Origin: Rhabdochlamydiaceae bacterium
GTDB lineage: Bacteria > Chlamydiota > Chlamydiia > Chlamydiales > Rhabdochlamydiaceae
Assembly (NCBI GenBank): GCA_019745395.1
Contig: JAIETG010000016.1
Location: 51,559 to 115,558, forward strand
Direction of reading: 5' to 3'
DNA length: 64,000 nucleotides
The position numbers were made by a program, and so were the translations under genes. The notes beneath the pieces are model-generated. The model saw only the letters and a list, made by a program, of their open reading frames with translations. It was not told where the DNA came from and made no database searches. Positions 1 through 8,495 of the stretch are shown here, piece after piece; within the stretch, counting starts at the first letter, position 1, and every line of letters starts with the position of its first letter.

Positions 1-1095
1 GGGATCTTCCTTAGCTATTTGGCTTAAAATCACATCTGTAAATCCACGTTCCATCAAAAGGTCTCTACACGTATTTGAATCCACATGAGAAACTGCCTCA
101 AACACAACCACAGGATCCAAAGGAGAAATTAGCTCTTCAGGAACCGGAACAAAATCTGCTCCAGGTAGTGGCGATTTAAAAAAGAGAGAAAAAGATTCTT
201 GTCCTTTAGGAACAATACTCTTAAAACAAATAACGCCCTCACTTTCTCTCAATTGGTGGAGTAGTGTTTTTACTTCGTAAAAATGGCATCCAAATGTTTT
301 GGGATCATATGCTGCGTTTTGCGTATATAAATGAGTGCGCTCAGGAGAAAGCATCATTTCCATTAGCTCTTTTTCAGCGGAAGGCAAAGTACTTATCTCC
401 GCAGCCTCCCTCCTGACAGCTTCTAGTGAAAGAAGAGAAAGTTTTGTTTGATTATTTTCTAAAATACTTGTTCGCAAACCAGATTCTAAAATATTTTCAA
501 TACGAGGAGATAAATTCGAGAGTTGGTTGACATTACTTTTTTCCCTTGTTCGACCATCCTCCAAAACTTCATATTTTTGCACCAGCATCTTTGACAAGAA
601 ACAATGCAGCGCATATTCCATTTCTTTTGACACCCTTAAAGAGTGTATCTCATTTTGAAAAAACTCATCTGGAGAACTTTTATCAGCATGCTTAGCTCCC
701 CCCTTTCGATCTTGCACACTTTTTTTAATACGGAAAGCCGCTTGCTCTAACTCGGTTAATTCTTCATCCGTAGGCAATCCGATTTTGTATAAATTCCGAA
801 GAGCCAATGCTCGATTTTGGCACCCCATATCTCCTGGGTTGGCATCTAGTGCCTCAAAATTATTTGCTTTAAGCGCAGCTATTGTTTTTATAATTAGATT
901 CGCAACCAATAAAGACACAGAATGCATTCGACCATTTAAATAACTGAGCTCTCTTTCTCTCGCCTCTTTTGCAACACATTGTGGTTTTTGACGCATTTCT
1001 TCTACTACTCTTCTTCCCAACAAAGAAGAAACCAGATTGACTGGGCATGAATTTTCTAAAGCTAAAGAACTTGATCCTACTGTGGATATAGACAT
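1..1095 (-). CDS. Hypothetical protein, 3' part beyond window edge
   Basis: Open reading frame on the minus strand that starts at ATG 1095-1093 and runs without a stop through base 1, giving the first 365 codons of a longer protein. The start is preceded by AGGAG seven bases upstream, a good ribosome binding site. The N-terminus (MSISTVGSSSLALEN) is polar and Ser-rich and is not a Sec signal peptide. The visible protein is mostly charged and helical, with no membrane segment and no motif I recognise. Such an N-terminus would fit a type III secreted protein, but that is only inference. Confidence 0.75.
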   Translation of the reverse strand, partial: MSISTVGSSSLALENSCPVNLVSSLLGRRVVEEMRQKPQCVAKEARERELSYLNGRMHSVSLLVANLIIKTIAALKANNFEALDANPGDMGCQNRALALRNLYKIGLPTDEELTELEQAAFRIKKSVQDRKGGAKHADKSSPDEFFQNEIHSLRVSKEMEYALHCFLSKMLVQKYEVLEDGRTREKSNVNQLSNLSPRIENILESGLRTSILENNQTKLSLLSLEAVRREAAEISTLPSAEKELMEMMLSPERTHLYTQNAAYDPKTFGCHFYEVKTLLHQLRESEGVICFKSIVPKGQESFSLFFKSPLPGADFVPVPEELISPLDPVVVFEAVSHVDSNTCRDLLMERGFTDVILSQIAKEDP

Positions 1096-1547
1096 AAAAA
1101 ATCTCCTAAAATAATTTCTTTAAATAATATTCATGACTGCTCAAAGCAGACTCACGAACTAAAAAATATGTAATGTAAATAAATTTAACGACTTGGCTAG
1201 CAAGTCAAAAGATGTGGCTTATCGCCAACGAAAGCAAGAAAGAGAAATAGAAATATGAGTAGATTTTTTTTGAATTCTACAGGGGGGACATAGATGTGTT
1301 TCTTGCTTCATAGCGAACCTCTCCTTCAGAGATTTATAACAAATATTTTTAAATAAAAAAGAAAAACAAAGAACTATCTAGGCTATTGCCAAGACCAAAG
1401 AGGGAAGTAGGTGTAAGAAGATAATTGACTGATCATTTTCTAAACCACTAGTTTGTAAAAGCTCATTTTATGAACTTCTCAGAAAACAAGCAAGAAAAAT
1501 AAAGAGCACCTAAAATTCAGAGGCTCTTTGCTCTATGAACGAATCGG
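1096..1547. other. Intergenic region without a recognised gene
   Basis: This 452-base AT-rich gap lies between two minus-strand genes. Its left part must hold the promoter and leader of the gene starting at 1095. Its right part holds the terminator of the outer-membrane protein gene (1494-1529). I see no tRNA, repeat or convincing small ORF. Confidence 0.6.
1494..1529 (-). terminator. Intrinsic terminator of the MOMP-like gene
   Basis: Read on the minus strand, AAAGAGC (1529-1523) pairs with GCTCTTT (1507-1501) and is followed by ATTTTTCTT. It lies 19 bases past the stop codon at 1548. Confidence 0.65.
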
Positions 1548-2594
1548 CTAGAAGGCAAAGCCTACTTTGAATGTGAGCCCTTGCAAAGTCAATGAACCAG
1601 AAGAGCTTCCAGTAGAGCTGAGAATATTTCTATTATAGTTCAGCCATATTTGCTCTTCCCAACCAGCTTTCAACGTAAGCAGATATCTTTCGTTAGAAAA
1701 CCAAACCATATAGGTAGCACCAAGGCCTGCTTCTATGACAGGAATCACATCTAAAGTCGTATTTTTAATAGTATAAGAGTCCGTCAAAGCATTCGTGGTA
1801 ACATCATTGATAAATCGATTGTGAAAATCGCTCCAAAGAGTAGTCAAGGCAAGATCTCCATAAAATCCAAACGTGCGGACAATATGCCATACGGTATTAA
1901 TACCACCCCGAATTCCAACACCATTTAAATTTTGACGCAGTTGTGATTGAGCACTACGTACAGACTCTACACCTTCATAGGAAAGCGTTGTCTTCTCAAA
2001 CATCGACGCGAGTTTAAATCCAAAAAAAGGTCTTAGAGTCAGTCTTTTACTGATGAAAAAATTTCTTCCGATGTCGGAGTCTAAAACGTTAAAAGTAAAC
2101 TTGCGAGTCGACTCAGCAGAAGAAAGGATCATGACACTTAAAGTTTCAGGATGTAGCGGGTCTAAAAAAGGAAAAGCTTGGGTCGAAAAGCTAGGGATCT
2201 TTGCTTTAGCAGATTTTGAGGTCTCAGGTTGACTTAGCCAGGTATATTGAAAATACAGATCCCATCCATCGTGGACCATCCCCATCCCTGTTCCTAACTT
2301 TAATCCGGGTTCAAACGGCGATGCAGGAGACATAGGACGGTTATTTACAACAGCAAAGTTGAAGTTAGAAACATGCGATTTCCACCAAATGAAGTCCACA
2401 TCGACTACAATATCCCACCCATTTTTCACAAGTGGCTCTACTGTAGGAGTAATAAGACCTCTGGGCAACATTGCAACTCCCTCTGCAGGGGCTTGCAAAC
2501 TTACAGGTGCAGAGGCTGTCTCTGCTTCATCAGCCCATGTAACAGATGCAATAAAACAAGATAGAGTTGCAGCTATAATAAAAAGAGGGTTCAT
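1548..2594 (-). CDS. MOMP-like / Lpg1974-type outer-membrane beta-barrel protein
   Basis: A 348-aa outer-membrane protein. Residues 1-21 form a signal peptide (MNPLFIIAATLSCFIASVTWA). The mature part alternates short amphipathic strands, has an early Trp-Trp (DFIWWK) typical of this barrel family, and ends in GLTFKVGFAF; a C-terminal Phe is the usual barrel-assembly signal. It resembles the pore-forming Lpg1974/MOMP-like family found in Legionella and expanded in Simkania and other chlamydia-like bacteria, rather than the Cys-rich OmpA of Chlamydia. The start is supported by AGGA eight bases upstream. It follows the ugpB-like gene by 42 bases and has its own terminator. Likely role: diffusion porin. 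The exact family is inferred from pattern, not a search. Confidence 0.75.
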   Translation of the reverse strand: MNPLFIIAATLSCFIASVTWADEAETASAPVSLQAPAEGVAMLPRGLITPTVEPLVKNGWDIVVDVDFIWWKSHVSNFNFAVVNNRPMSPASPFEPGLKLGTGMGMVHDGWDLYFQYTWLSQPETSKSAKAKIPSFSTQAFPFLDPLHPETLSVMILSSAESTRKFTFNVLDSDIGRNFFISKRLTLRPFFGFKLASMFEKTTLSYEGVESVRSAQSQLRQNLNGVGIRGGINTVWHIVRTFGFYGDLALTTLWSDFHNRFINDVTTNALTDSYTIKNTTLDVIPVIEAGLGATYMVWFSNERYLLTLKAGWEEQIWLNYNRNILSSTGSSSGSLTLQGLTFKVGFAF

Positions 2595-2636
2595 ATAAAA
2601 AATCCTAAAAATTTAAAATTTAAATTATTTAGAACT

Positions 2637-3962
2637 TTAGGGAATGGAAGATTTTTTGGGAATGGAATGTTCCAGCTCAAACTGAGATAGGATGAGATTT
2701 CCTTCCTCTACAGCTCTATCCAGAGCCTCTTTAGCCGTCAATCTACCCTCCAGAGCTTGTTCCATATAGTCCAAGATCTTTTCTCGAATAATTGGGTAGT
2801 TGCCTAAACGAATGCCCTTTGTGTAGGGCGTGATTTTCTGATTCATCACCTCTAAAACGGCAATTTCGGCAGCGGGATTTTGCTCATAAAATCCTTTTTT
2901 CTTAGAAAGATAATATGCAGCTTCGGTGATAGGCAGGTATCCTGTTTGTTGATGCCAATATGCCTGTACTTCTGCAAGAGATAGATAGGCGAAAAACTGA
3001 GCTATACCTCGATAAGTTTCCTCATCAAATCCTTCCATTGCCCAAAAAGAAGAACCTCCGATCGTTAATCGAAAAGGAGATCCTGGGATATCAGCCCAAT
3101 ACGGAACAAATCCAACACCAATGGGATCTTTAGCTCCTTTTTTGAGCATAGCAAAACGATTGGACCCTTGTAGTAGGATAGCACTTTTTCCATCCATAAA
3201 CATTTTTTCCGGCTCACTAGTATATCGCCCTTCATATTGAAAAATGTTTTCTTTTTGCCAACTTGTCAGTTTTTCTAAGTGGCGTATCTGATAAGGCCCA
3301 TTAAAACTTAATCGCGCTTCAAGCCCCCCTATTCCATTTTCATACGTAGCAAAAGGCAAGTTATGCCAAGAACAAAGGTATTCCAAGTTATAAGCAGCTG
3401 GCCATGCTGTTACAAAGCCTTTATAGCCTGCATTGACAAGCTTCCTCCCCATACTTTCCAACTGTTCCCAAGTAACAGGCGGAGAGTTAGGATCAAGTCC
3501 TGCCTTTTCAAAAGCTTTTTTATTATAAAATAAAATCCCTGTAGAGGCATTCCAAGGAAGAGAATACATTTTTTTATCAGGTGTAGAATAAAAATCCCGA
3601 ACTGCATCGATATATACATCCGAATCAAACTTCTTAAAAAATTGTTTCATAAGAAGATCTACCGGACGAAACACCTCGGTTTTCAACATCATACTTTGAG
3701 TTGCCACTTCATATACTTGTAAAATATGGGGAGGATGGCCTTGAGCAAAAGCCTCAAGCCCTTTGTTGTAGATTTCCGTGTAATTACCTTTGTTCAGTAA
3801 AACAACACGGCAAGAGGCAGATTGATGGTTGAAATCCTCTACAATTTCCGCAAATTTCTCCGCAATAAAGCCTTCAAAGGCATGCCAAAGAACGATCTCT
3901 TTTTTCTCCGCTTTCAGAGATAGAGTGATTGCAAAAAAAACAAGCGTCAGAATTTTTTTCAT
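2637..3962 (-). CDS. ugpB: ABC-transporter periplasmic glycerol-3-phosphate-binding protein, UgpB-like
   Basis: A 441-aa extracellular solute-binding protein with a short signal peptide (MKKILTLVFFAITLSLKA). Blocks match E. coli UgpB as I remember it: WHAFEG near residue 26, KGNY, ILQVYEVATQSMM, GILFYNKKAFEKAGLDP, WHQQTGYLPIT and TKGIRLGNYP. These include ligand-pocket regions, so sn-glycerol-3-phosphate or a glycerophosphodiester is the best substrate guess. No UgpA, UgpE or UgpC gene is nearby, so the membrane and ATPase parts must be encoded elsewhere or be missing. It lies upstream of the MOMP-like gene on the same strand. Family call is strong; substrate is inferred. Confidence 0.88.
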   Translation of the reverse strand: MKKILTLVFFAITLSLKAEKKEIVLWHAFEGFIAEKFAEIVEDFNHQSASCRVVLLNKGNYTEIYNKGLEAFAQGHPPHILQVYEVATQSMMLKTEVFRPVDLLMKQFFKKFDSDVYIDAVRDFYSTPDKKMYSLPWNASTGILFYNKKAFEKAGLDPNSPPVTWEQLESMGRKLVNAGYKGFVTAWPAAYNLEYLCSWHNLPFATYENGIGGLEARLSFNGPYQIRHLEKLTSWQKENIFQYEGRYTSEPEKMFMDGKSAILLQGSNRFAMLKKGAKDPIGVGFVPYWADIPGSPFRLTIGGSSFWAMEGFDEETYRGIAQFFAYLSLAEVQAYWHQQTGYLPITEAAYYLSKKKGFYEQNPAAEIAVLEVMNQKITPYTKGIRLGNYPIIREKILDYMEQALEGRLTAKEALDRAVEEGNLILSQFELEHSIPKKSSIP

Positions 3963-3993
3963 ACTGGAGAGCTTAGCAAAAAAACATAGTTGA

Positions 3994-4020
3994 ATGCAAG
4001 CAGCTTGCAGCTGCTTGCAT
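3994..4020 (-). terminator. Hairpin after the glycosyltransferase-like gene
   Basis: An 11-bp perfect stem (3994-4004 with 4010-4020) with a 5-base loop lies 5 bases past the stop at 4026. On the minus strand a T7 run follows after about 10 more bases, so it is probably an intrinsic terminator. Confidence 0.6.
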
Positions 4021-4025
4021 ATCTG

Positions 4026-5081
4026 TTAACGCACTTTTTTTTCTACTGCTTCGGATGGCCAAAGGCCGACGTTACTAGAAACATAAGATGAGCTCGTCTT
4101 CTTTTGTAAAAGCGCTTCTTTAGCACGATCTTTTATCCCTTGACGATTATTTACCAAAACAAGACTGGAATTAATATAAAATTTGCCATGACCTTTTTCT
4201 GCCATTGCTTGATGTAGAGAAACGTGCTCACTTGCTCGCCCTTCATACCAGGATCCTTTAAGACTCTTTACCTTATAAATACCCATACCTCCAAAAGCAG
4301 ACGCCACAGGAATCATCGAAGCTCCGCTTCCCTTCAAAAGGGAATCTCTAAAATTTACTTTTAGATAGTTTTTGGATATATTTGCTTGAGAAATCTGCTT
4401 CGTAGTATCACCCGTTTTCACGTAAGCTGCTAGATCATTCATAACATACAACAAGCCACAAGACCAAGAGATTGGATCCAATCCATACGCAAACATTCCA
4501 TCCCAATTCGAAGATGCAAAGCCCGAGGCTAGGCCATCAAGATCCCATGAATCTTTAAGATCCATGTCAAGAACCATCATGTAATCAAACTTTTTGCAGT
4601 TCTTGCTTACATAAGCAAGATATTTATTGCGAAAATTAGCCATACGATCAAATTCATTTTGGGCAAATTTACTGTCAGAAACCTCGCTCTTCATTAAATG
4701 TACTTTAGGATTGTTTTTTTGCCATGCTTTCAGCACTTCTCTTGTCTCATCATCGCTATCATATTCAAATAATACCACGCGATAATCTTTAAATAACCCA
4801 CCGGTTTCTTCAATACGGCGCTCTACACTTTCTAACGATTTAGCACAATTATGAGCCAAGCCACAGATAACAACACGCGACTGGTTCATGCAAGCATATC
4901 CTGCACTCACACGATCAGCATATTCATTCTTGGAGTTTTGATTAGAAGAAACTTCATGCTCAGCAAAAAACAAAGGCAACATATTTTCATTACCATCACT
5001 CAGACGAGACTGTTCTGCCGAAACAAAAATTAAATACATGCAAAAAAACACCATTAAATATCTGTTTTTCCAATGCCTCAT
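4026..5081 (-). CDS. Secreted glycosyltransferase-like protein with DxD motif
   Basis: About 351 aa from ATG 5081, which I prefer to a longer form beginning at 5144. GAGGT lies 7 bases before this ATG, and the protein then begins with a clean signal/anchor sequence (MRHWKNRYLMVFFCMYLIFVSA). The core reads VVICGLAHNCAKSLESVE, then VVLFEYDSDDETREVL, then DYMMVLDMDL, the order of a GT-A nucleotide-sugar binding fold with its acidic metal-binding motif. That order and the DMD motif support a glycosyltransferase-like fold. A secreted or periplasmic position is unusual for an enzyme using nucleotide sugars. The acceptor is unknown. It has its own terminator and is not clearly in an operon with ugpB. 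Confidence 0.6.
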   Translation of the reverse strand: MRHWKNRYLMVFFCMYLIFVSAEQSRLSDGNENMLPLFFAEHEVSSNQNSKNEYADRVSAGYACMNQSRVVICGLAHNCAKSLESVERRIEETGGLFKDYRVVLFEYDSDDETREVLKAWQKNNPKVHLMKSEVSDSKFAQNEFDRMANFRNKYLAYVSKNCKKFDYMMVLDMDLKDSWDLDGLASGFASSNWDGMFAYGLDPISWSCGLLYVMNDLAAYVKTGDTTKQISQANISKNYLKVNFRDSLLKGSGASMIPVASAFGGMGIYKVKSLKGSWYEGRASEHVSLHQAMAEKGHGKFYINSSLVLVNNRQGIKDRAKEALLQKKTSSSYVSSNVGLWPSEAVEKKVR

Positions 5082-5231
5082 AAATGCAACCTCAAATTTT
5101 ATCTTTTCACAAGAAATTTCTTTACATATTTCGTTATACAACACTCCTGTTTTTTTTCAACTCCTATTTGACAACAAATTTTTTTAAACGAATGACTTAA
5201 AAAAACAGTAAATCGCACTTGAAATAATTAA

Positions 5232-5362
5232 GAATTCGCGCCAAGTAGGACTTGGAATGCAACCTTACCAATATCTGTTGTAGGAAGTGAAGCTGTAAAA
5301 AAGAATGACACAAAGAATCACAAGAATAATAAAGCTATTAGCAACATGCCAATTGCTCATGA
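5232..5362 (+). pseudogene. Possible gene fragment ending at an IS end
   Basis: A frame opens after TAA 5229-5231 and reads EFAPSRTWNATLPISVVG and on, without a start codon until ATG 5346. The composition looks protein-like for about 38 codons, and the frame then enters the IS200/IS605-like end at 5361. It could be the tail of an older gene cut by the element. I do not recognise the protein, and chance reading cannot be excluded. Confidence 0.25.
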
Positions 5363-5404
5363 ACTTGACATCCCCCACCCCCTAAAGGACTGGGTATGCC
5401 GCGC
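5361..5404 (-). mobile_element. Solo right end of an IS200/IS605-type (tnpB) element
   Basis: Read on the minus strand from 5404: GCGG, then a hairpin of CCCAGTCC, TTTA and GGGGGTGGG, then GGATGTCAAG. This is the pattern I know from tnpB-element right ends, where the structure is also the scaffold of the guide (omega/reRNA). No transposase or tnpB gene is attached, so this is a remnant. The matching upstream half of such an end, with a TnpB C-terminus, survives at 53405-53580. Confidence 0.5.
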
Positions 5405-5410
5405 ATCTGA

Positions 5411-5464
5411 TCAGAAAAAAATTAGTAACGTTAGGAGAATCCCCCAAGGCTTTGAGGGATTCTC
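5411..5464 (-). terminator. Hairpin downstream of dapF
   Basis: GAGAATCCC (5435-5443) pairs perfectly with GGGATTCTC (5456-5464). On the minus strand a run of seven T follows about 13 bases later, 35 bases past the dapF stop. It may be the operon terminator, or a second IS-derived hairpin recruited as one. Confidence 0.5.
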
Positions 5465-5498
5465 TGATATATTCACACTCATCTCTTTATTTTCGATT

Positions 5499-6299
5499 TT
5501 ATGCATCTATCCGCCCTTCAAAAACAAAAGCAGCTTTTCCTTGCATTTCAATCCGTTTTCCCTCTAGAGATTCCTCTATAGAAAACTCTAAGCATTCTCC
5601 AGATTTTGTCATAACTCGCAAAGGAGATGGCTGGGCTTTTTTCTGAAAAGAGACCAAAGCTGCGGCTGCAGCTCCTGTTCCACAAGAAAGAGTCTCTCCT
5701 TCAATTCCCCTTTCATAGGTTCTTATGCGAAGAGATCCATCCGATGCAACTTTAACAAAGTTAACATTAACTCCATCCGGAGCAAAGCGAGGATGGAAGC
5801 GGATCCATCTACCTATAACATCAACAGGATATTCTTCTAGATCTTCGACAAAAACCACGGCATGAGGGAGTCCCGTATGTACAACAAAGACCTCATGAGA
5901 GACTTCATCTCCAATTACAATGCCCCAATGCAAGACTTTGGGAGTGGGAAGATCGATTCGAATGGTAGTTCCTTCAACACCACAAGAGAGCACCGCTTTT
6001 TGCGTCTCAATCCGAAACTTATCCTCTTTAAATCCTAAATGCTTCAAATATAGGGCAAGGCATCTCAGTCCATTACCGCATAAATCCGCTTCTAATCCAT
6101 CGGAATTAAATATCCTCATACGAAAATCCGCAACACTAGAGGTTTGTAAAAGGATCAGCCCATCCGCTCCTATGCCCCAATTACGGGCGCATAAAAAACG
6201 GACTAGCTGTTGATTATGTAAAGGAAAAGAGGCTGATCTGTCATCTATAATGATGAAATCATTACCACTTCCTTGGTATTTAGAAAATAATAGTTTCAA
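5499..6299 (-). CDS. dapF: Diaminopimelate epimerase
   Basis: A 266-aa enzyme converting LL- to meso-diaminopimelate for peptidoglycan (and lysine) synthesis in the cytoplasm. It has the family's two pseudo-symmetric halves: KYQGSGNDFIIID at the N-terminus, the first catalytic Cys74 in DLCGNGLRC, and the second, Cys206, in GETLSCGTGAAAAA. Length is normal. It is the last gene of clpP-dapF, starting 3 bases after the clpP stop, and the same neighbours occur in Chlamydia (CT430-431). In Chlamydia DapF has been reported also to act as a glutamate racemase; whether that holds here is not visible in the sequence. Confidence 0.95.
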   Translation of the reverse strand: MKLLFSKYQGSGNDFIIIDDRSASFPLHNQQLVRFLCARNWGIGADGLILLQTSSVADFRMRIFNSDGLEADLCGNGLRCLALYLKHLGFKEDKFRIETQKAVLSCGVEGTTIRIDLPTPKVLHWGIVIGDEVSHEVFVVHTGLPHAVVFVEDLEEYPVDVIGRWIRFHPRFAPDGVNVNFVKVASDGSLRIRTYERGIEGETLSCGTGAAAAALVSFQKKAQPSPLRVMTKSGECLEFSIEESLEGKRIEMQGKAAFVFEGRIDA

Positions 6300-6302
6300 A
6301 GA

Positions 6303-6899
6303 CTACACGATCTCCTTAAAGTGCGTAACAACCTTGTCTAATAGCCCAAATTCTAGAGCTTCATCAGCGCTCATCCAAGTATCTCTGTCAAGGACTCTAT
6401 CAATCGTTTGATAATCTTTTCCTGTTGCTTTTACGTAGATCTGAATAAGAGCTGCTCTCGTCTTTAATATCTCTTTGGCATGAATATCCAAATCTGTTGC
6501 TTGACCTCGGATAAGTCCGCTGATCAAAGGTTGGTGGATCATAATCCGAGAGTTTGGTGTTGCAAATCTACGACCTGGGACGGCACATAAGCTCAAAATA
6601 GATCCCATAGAGGCAGCAAGACCTGTTACTAACGTTGTTACAGGCGATGTAATCATCTTAACTTGATCCCAAATCGCAAAACCAGAATCGACAGATCCCC
6701 CTGGAGAATTAATTACAAAAAGGATGGGTTTTCCGGGATCTACTAGCTCTAAATACCACAATTTACGAATGATGTCTTTTGTGCTATCTCCATCTACGGC
6801 ATCAGAGAGAAAAATGCGGCGGGATTTCAGTAAAAGCTCGTCGATCTTTTGATCTACGGGCTTCATTTTTTTCTCCGGTTCTGTTTCTTCGTGTTCCAT
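6303..6899 (-). CDS. clpP: ATP-dependent Clp protease proteolytic subunit
   Basis: A 198-aa serine peptidase that forms the tetradecameric barrel fed by ClpX or ClpC. The catalytic triad is visible: Ser97 in GLAASMGS, His122 in RIMIHQP and Asp173 in [21 protein letters not shown] forms the oxyanion and strand region. The N-terminal charged extension (about 15 residues) could be a short propeptide. GGAAGG lies upstream of the start. It sits between glyA (29-base gap) and dapF (3-base gap), one minus-strand transcription unit, matching chlamydial ClpP1 (CT431). Confidence 0.95.
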   Translation of the reverse strand: MEHEETEPEKKMKPVDQKIDELLLKSRRIFLSDAVDGDSTKDIIRKLWYLELVDPGKPILFVINSPGGSVDSGFAIWDQVKMITSPVTTLVTGLAASMGSILSLCAVPGRRFATPNSRIMIHQPLISGLIRGQATDLDIHAKEILKTRAALIQIYVKATGKDYQTIDRVLDRDTWMSADEALEFGLLDKVVTHFKEIV

Positions 6900-6928
6900 G
6901 GAATCTCCTTCCTGTAAGATATATAATT

Positions 6929-8395
6929 TTAGTCTAAGACAAGTTCTGGGTAAAGGGGAAATCTCTGCAGAAGCTCTTGATTGCTTTGCAAGACATTTTC
7001 TAGTACTTTCGGTTCAATCTGAATACCGCTCGCCTTATCATTAGAAACAGGCTTTGTTGCCTGCAATAGCAAGACGATATTATTCGCGATCTGCTCCATC
7101 TCTTTTTCTTTCATGCCAAGAGTTGTTAATGCAGGAGCTCCAATTCGAATCCCTGAGGCATGCCAAGCTCCATTGCTATCAAAAGGGATCACATTGCGAT
7201 TAACAGTAAATCCAGCTTGCGTAAGAGCTGCCTCAGCCTGCCTTCCTGTTAATCCAAAGCTTTCAGCTACATTGAAAACCAGAAGATGATTATCTGTTCC
7301 TCCTGTCACTACCTCCACCCCTTTGGACATCAATTGGCTTGCAAGTTTTTGCGCATTGACAATGACTTGCTTTGCATATGTTTGAAAAGAAGGCTGCTGG
7401 GCCTCTTTAAAAGCAATTGCTTTAGCGGCAATAACATGCTCTAAAGGTCCCCCTAAGATAATTGGACATCCTTTATTAACAGTGTCCTTAAATTCCTGCG
7501 TACAAAGCACTACGCCCCCACGTGGGCCTCTTAATGTTTTATGTGTAGTAGAAGTGACAATGTGAGCATAAGGGATCGGATTGTATTCTCCTTGCATCGC
7601 TTTTCCTGCAACAAGTCCCGCAAAATGCGCCATATCCACCAACAATACTGCGCCAACAGAATCTGCGATCTCTCGCATTGTTGCAAAATTGATTAACCGA
7701 GAATAGGAAGAATAGCCCGCTACCAAGATCAGAGGTTTTTCTTTTTTCACTTGTTCGTGCAAGGCTGCATAATCAATAAGTCCTGTCTTTCGATCGACTT
7801 CATAAGTGACAGATTGCATCATCTTAGCGGAAACATTGTGTCTATATCCGTGAGTAAGATGTCCGCCAGAACCAAGAGCTAGGCCCATGATTTTCTGATT
7901 GACTAAGACCTTCCGTAGCTTTTCGTATTCCTCAGAAGAAAGCTCATCCACCGTCTTCTTCCCTAAAATCTCCACCTCTCTAGACTGCACTCTTTGAATC
8001 AAAATAGCCCAATAAGCAACTAAATTAGCATCCGCTCCAGAGTGGGGTTGCACATAGGCATGATCACAACCAAAAAGAGTTTTAAGCTCTTGAACCGCTA
8101 GGTCTTCAATTGCATCCACGTTTTCGCAACCAGCATAGAATCTACGTCCAGGAAATCCTTCTGCATATTTATCTGTGAGCAAATTGCCCATGGCAAGCTG
8201 CACTGACAAGGAGGAATAATTTTCTGATGCGATCAATTTCAAATGAGATCTTTGATCTTTCAGCTCCTGCTCAATTTTTTGTACGACTAAAGGATTGTGT
8301 TCTTGCAAATGATCCCACGCAGCCAAATACGCAATCGCGGCCTTAGACCGGCCTTTTTCAGGCACCTTCTGAAAATATTTCTCTAAATAAGACAT
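6929..8395 (-). CDS. glyA: Serine hydroxymethyltransferase
   Basis: A 488-aa PLP enzyme interconverting serine and glycine with tetrahydrofolate, supplying one-carbon units. The PLP-binding lysine is K286 in [21 protein letters not shown] and the HSGADAN region are also present. It is about 70 residues longer than the usual bacterial enzyme, with an insertion around residues 130-165 and an N-terminal extension, as in Chlamydia GlyA (CT432). It is the first gene of the glyA-clpP-dapF unit. In Chlamydia GlyA has been reported to have alanine racemase activity; pairing with dapF would place two D-amino-acid sources in one operon, which is inference here. Confidence 0.95.
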   Translation of the reverse strand: MSYLEKYFQKVPEKGRSKAAIAYLAAWDHLQEHNPLVVQKIEQELKDQRSHLKLIASENYSSLSVQLAMGNLLTDKYAEGFPGRRFYAGCENVDAIEDLAVQELKTLFGCDHAYVQPHSGADANLVAYWAILIQRVQSREVEILGKKTVDELSSEEYEKLRKVLVNQKIMGLALGSGGHLTHGYRHNVSAKMMQSVTYEVDRKTGLIDYAALHEQVKKEKPLILVAGYSSYSRLINFATMREIADSVGAVLLVDMAHFAGLVAGKAMQGEYNPIPYAHIVTSTTHKTLRGPRGGVVLCTQEFKDTVNKGCPIILGGPLEHVIAAKAIAFKEAQQPSFQTYAKQVIVNAQKLASQLMSKGVEVVTGGTDNHLLVFNVAESFGLTGRQAEAALTQAGFTVNRNVIPFDSNGAWHASGIRIGAPALTTLGMKEKEMEQIANNIVLLLQATKPVSNDKASGIQIEPKVLENVLQSNQELLQRFPLYPELVLD

Positions 8396-8454
8396 CGTAT
8401 CCTCCCGTGAAGCTTCGCTGAAAATCTACATGCGCAAACACAAGTATATTTCTC

Positions 8455-8482
8455 GCGGATTTCCTTGTTAAGGATAATCCGC
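8455..8482 (-). terminator. Imperfect hairpin between the fic gene and glyA
   Basis: GCGGAT and TCCTT pair with AAGGA and ATCCGC across a 3-base turn, 14 bases past the fic stop. No T run follows on the minus strand, so termination is uncertain; the T-rich side faces the other way. Confidence 0.35.
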
Positions 8483-8495
8483 AAAAAAGCATTCT

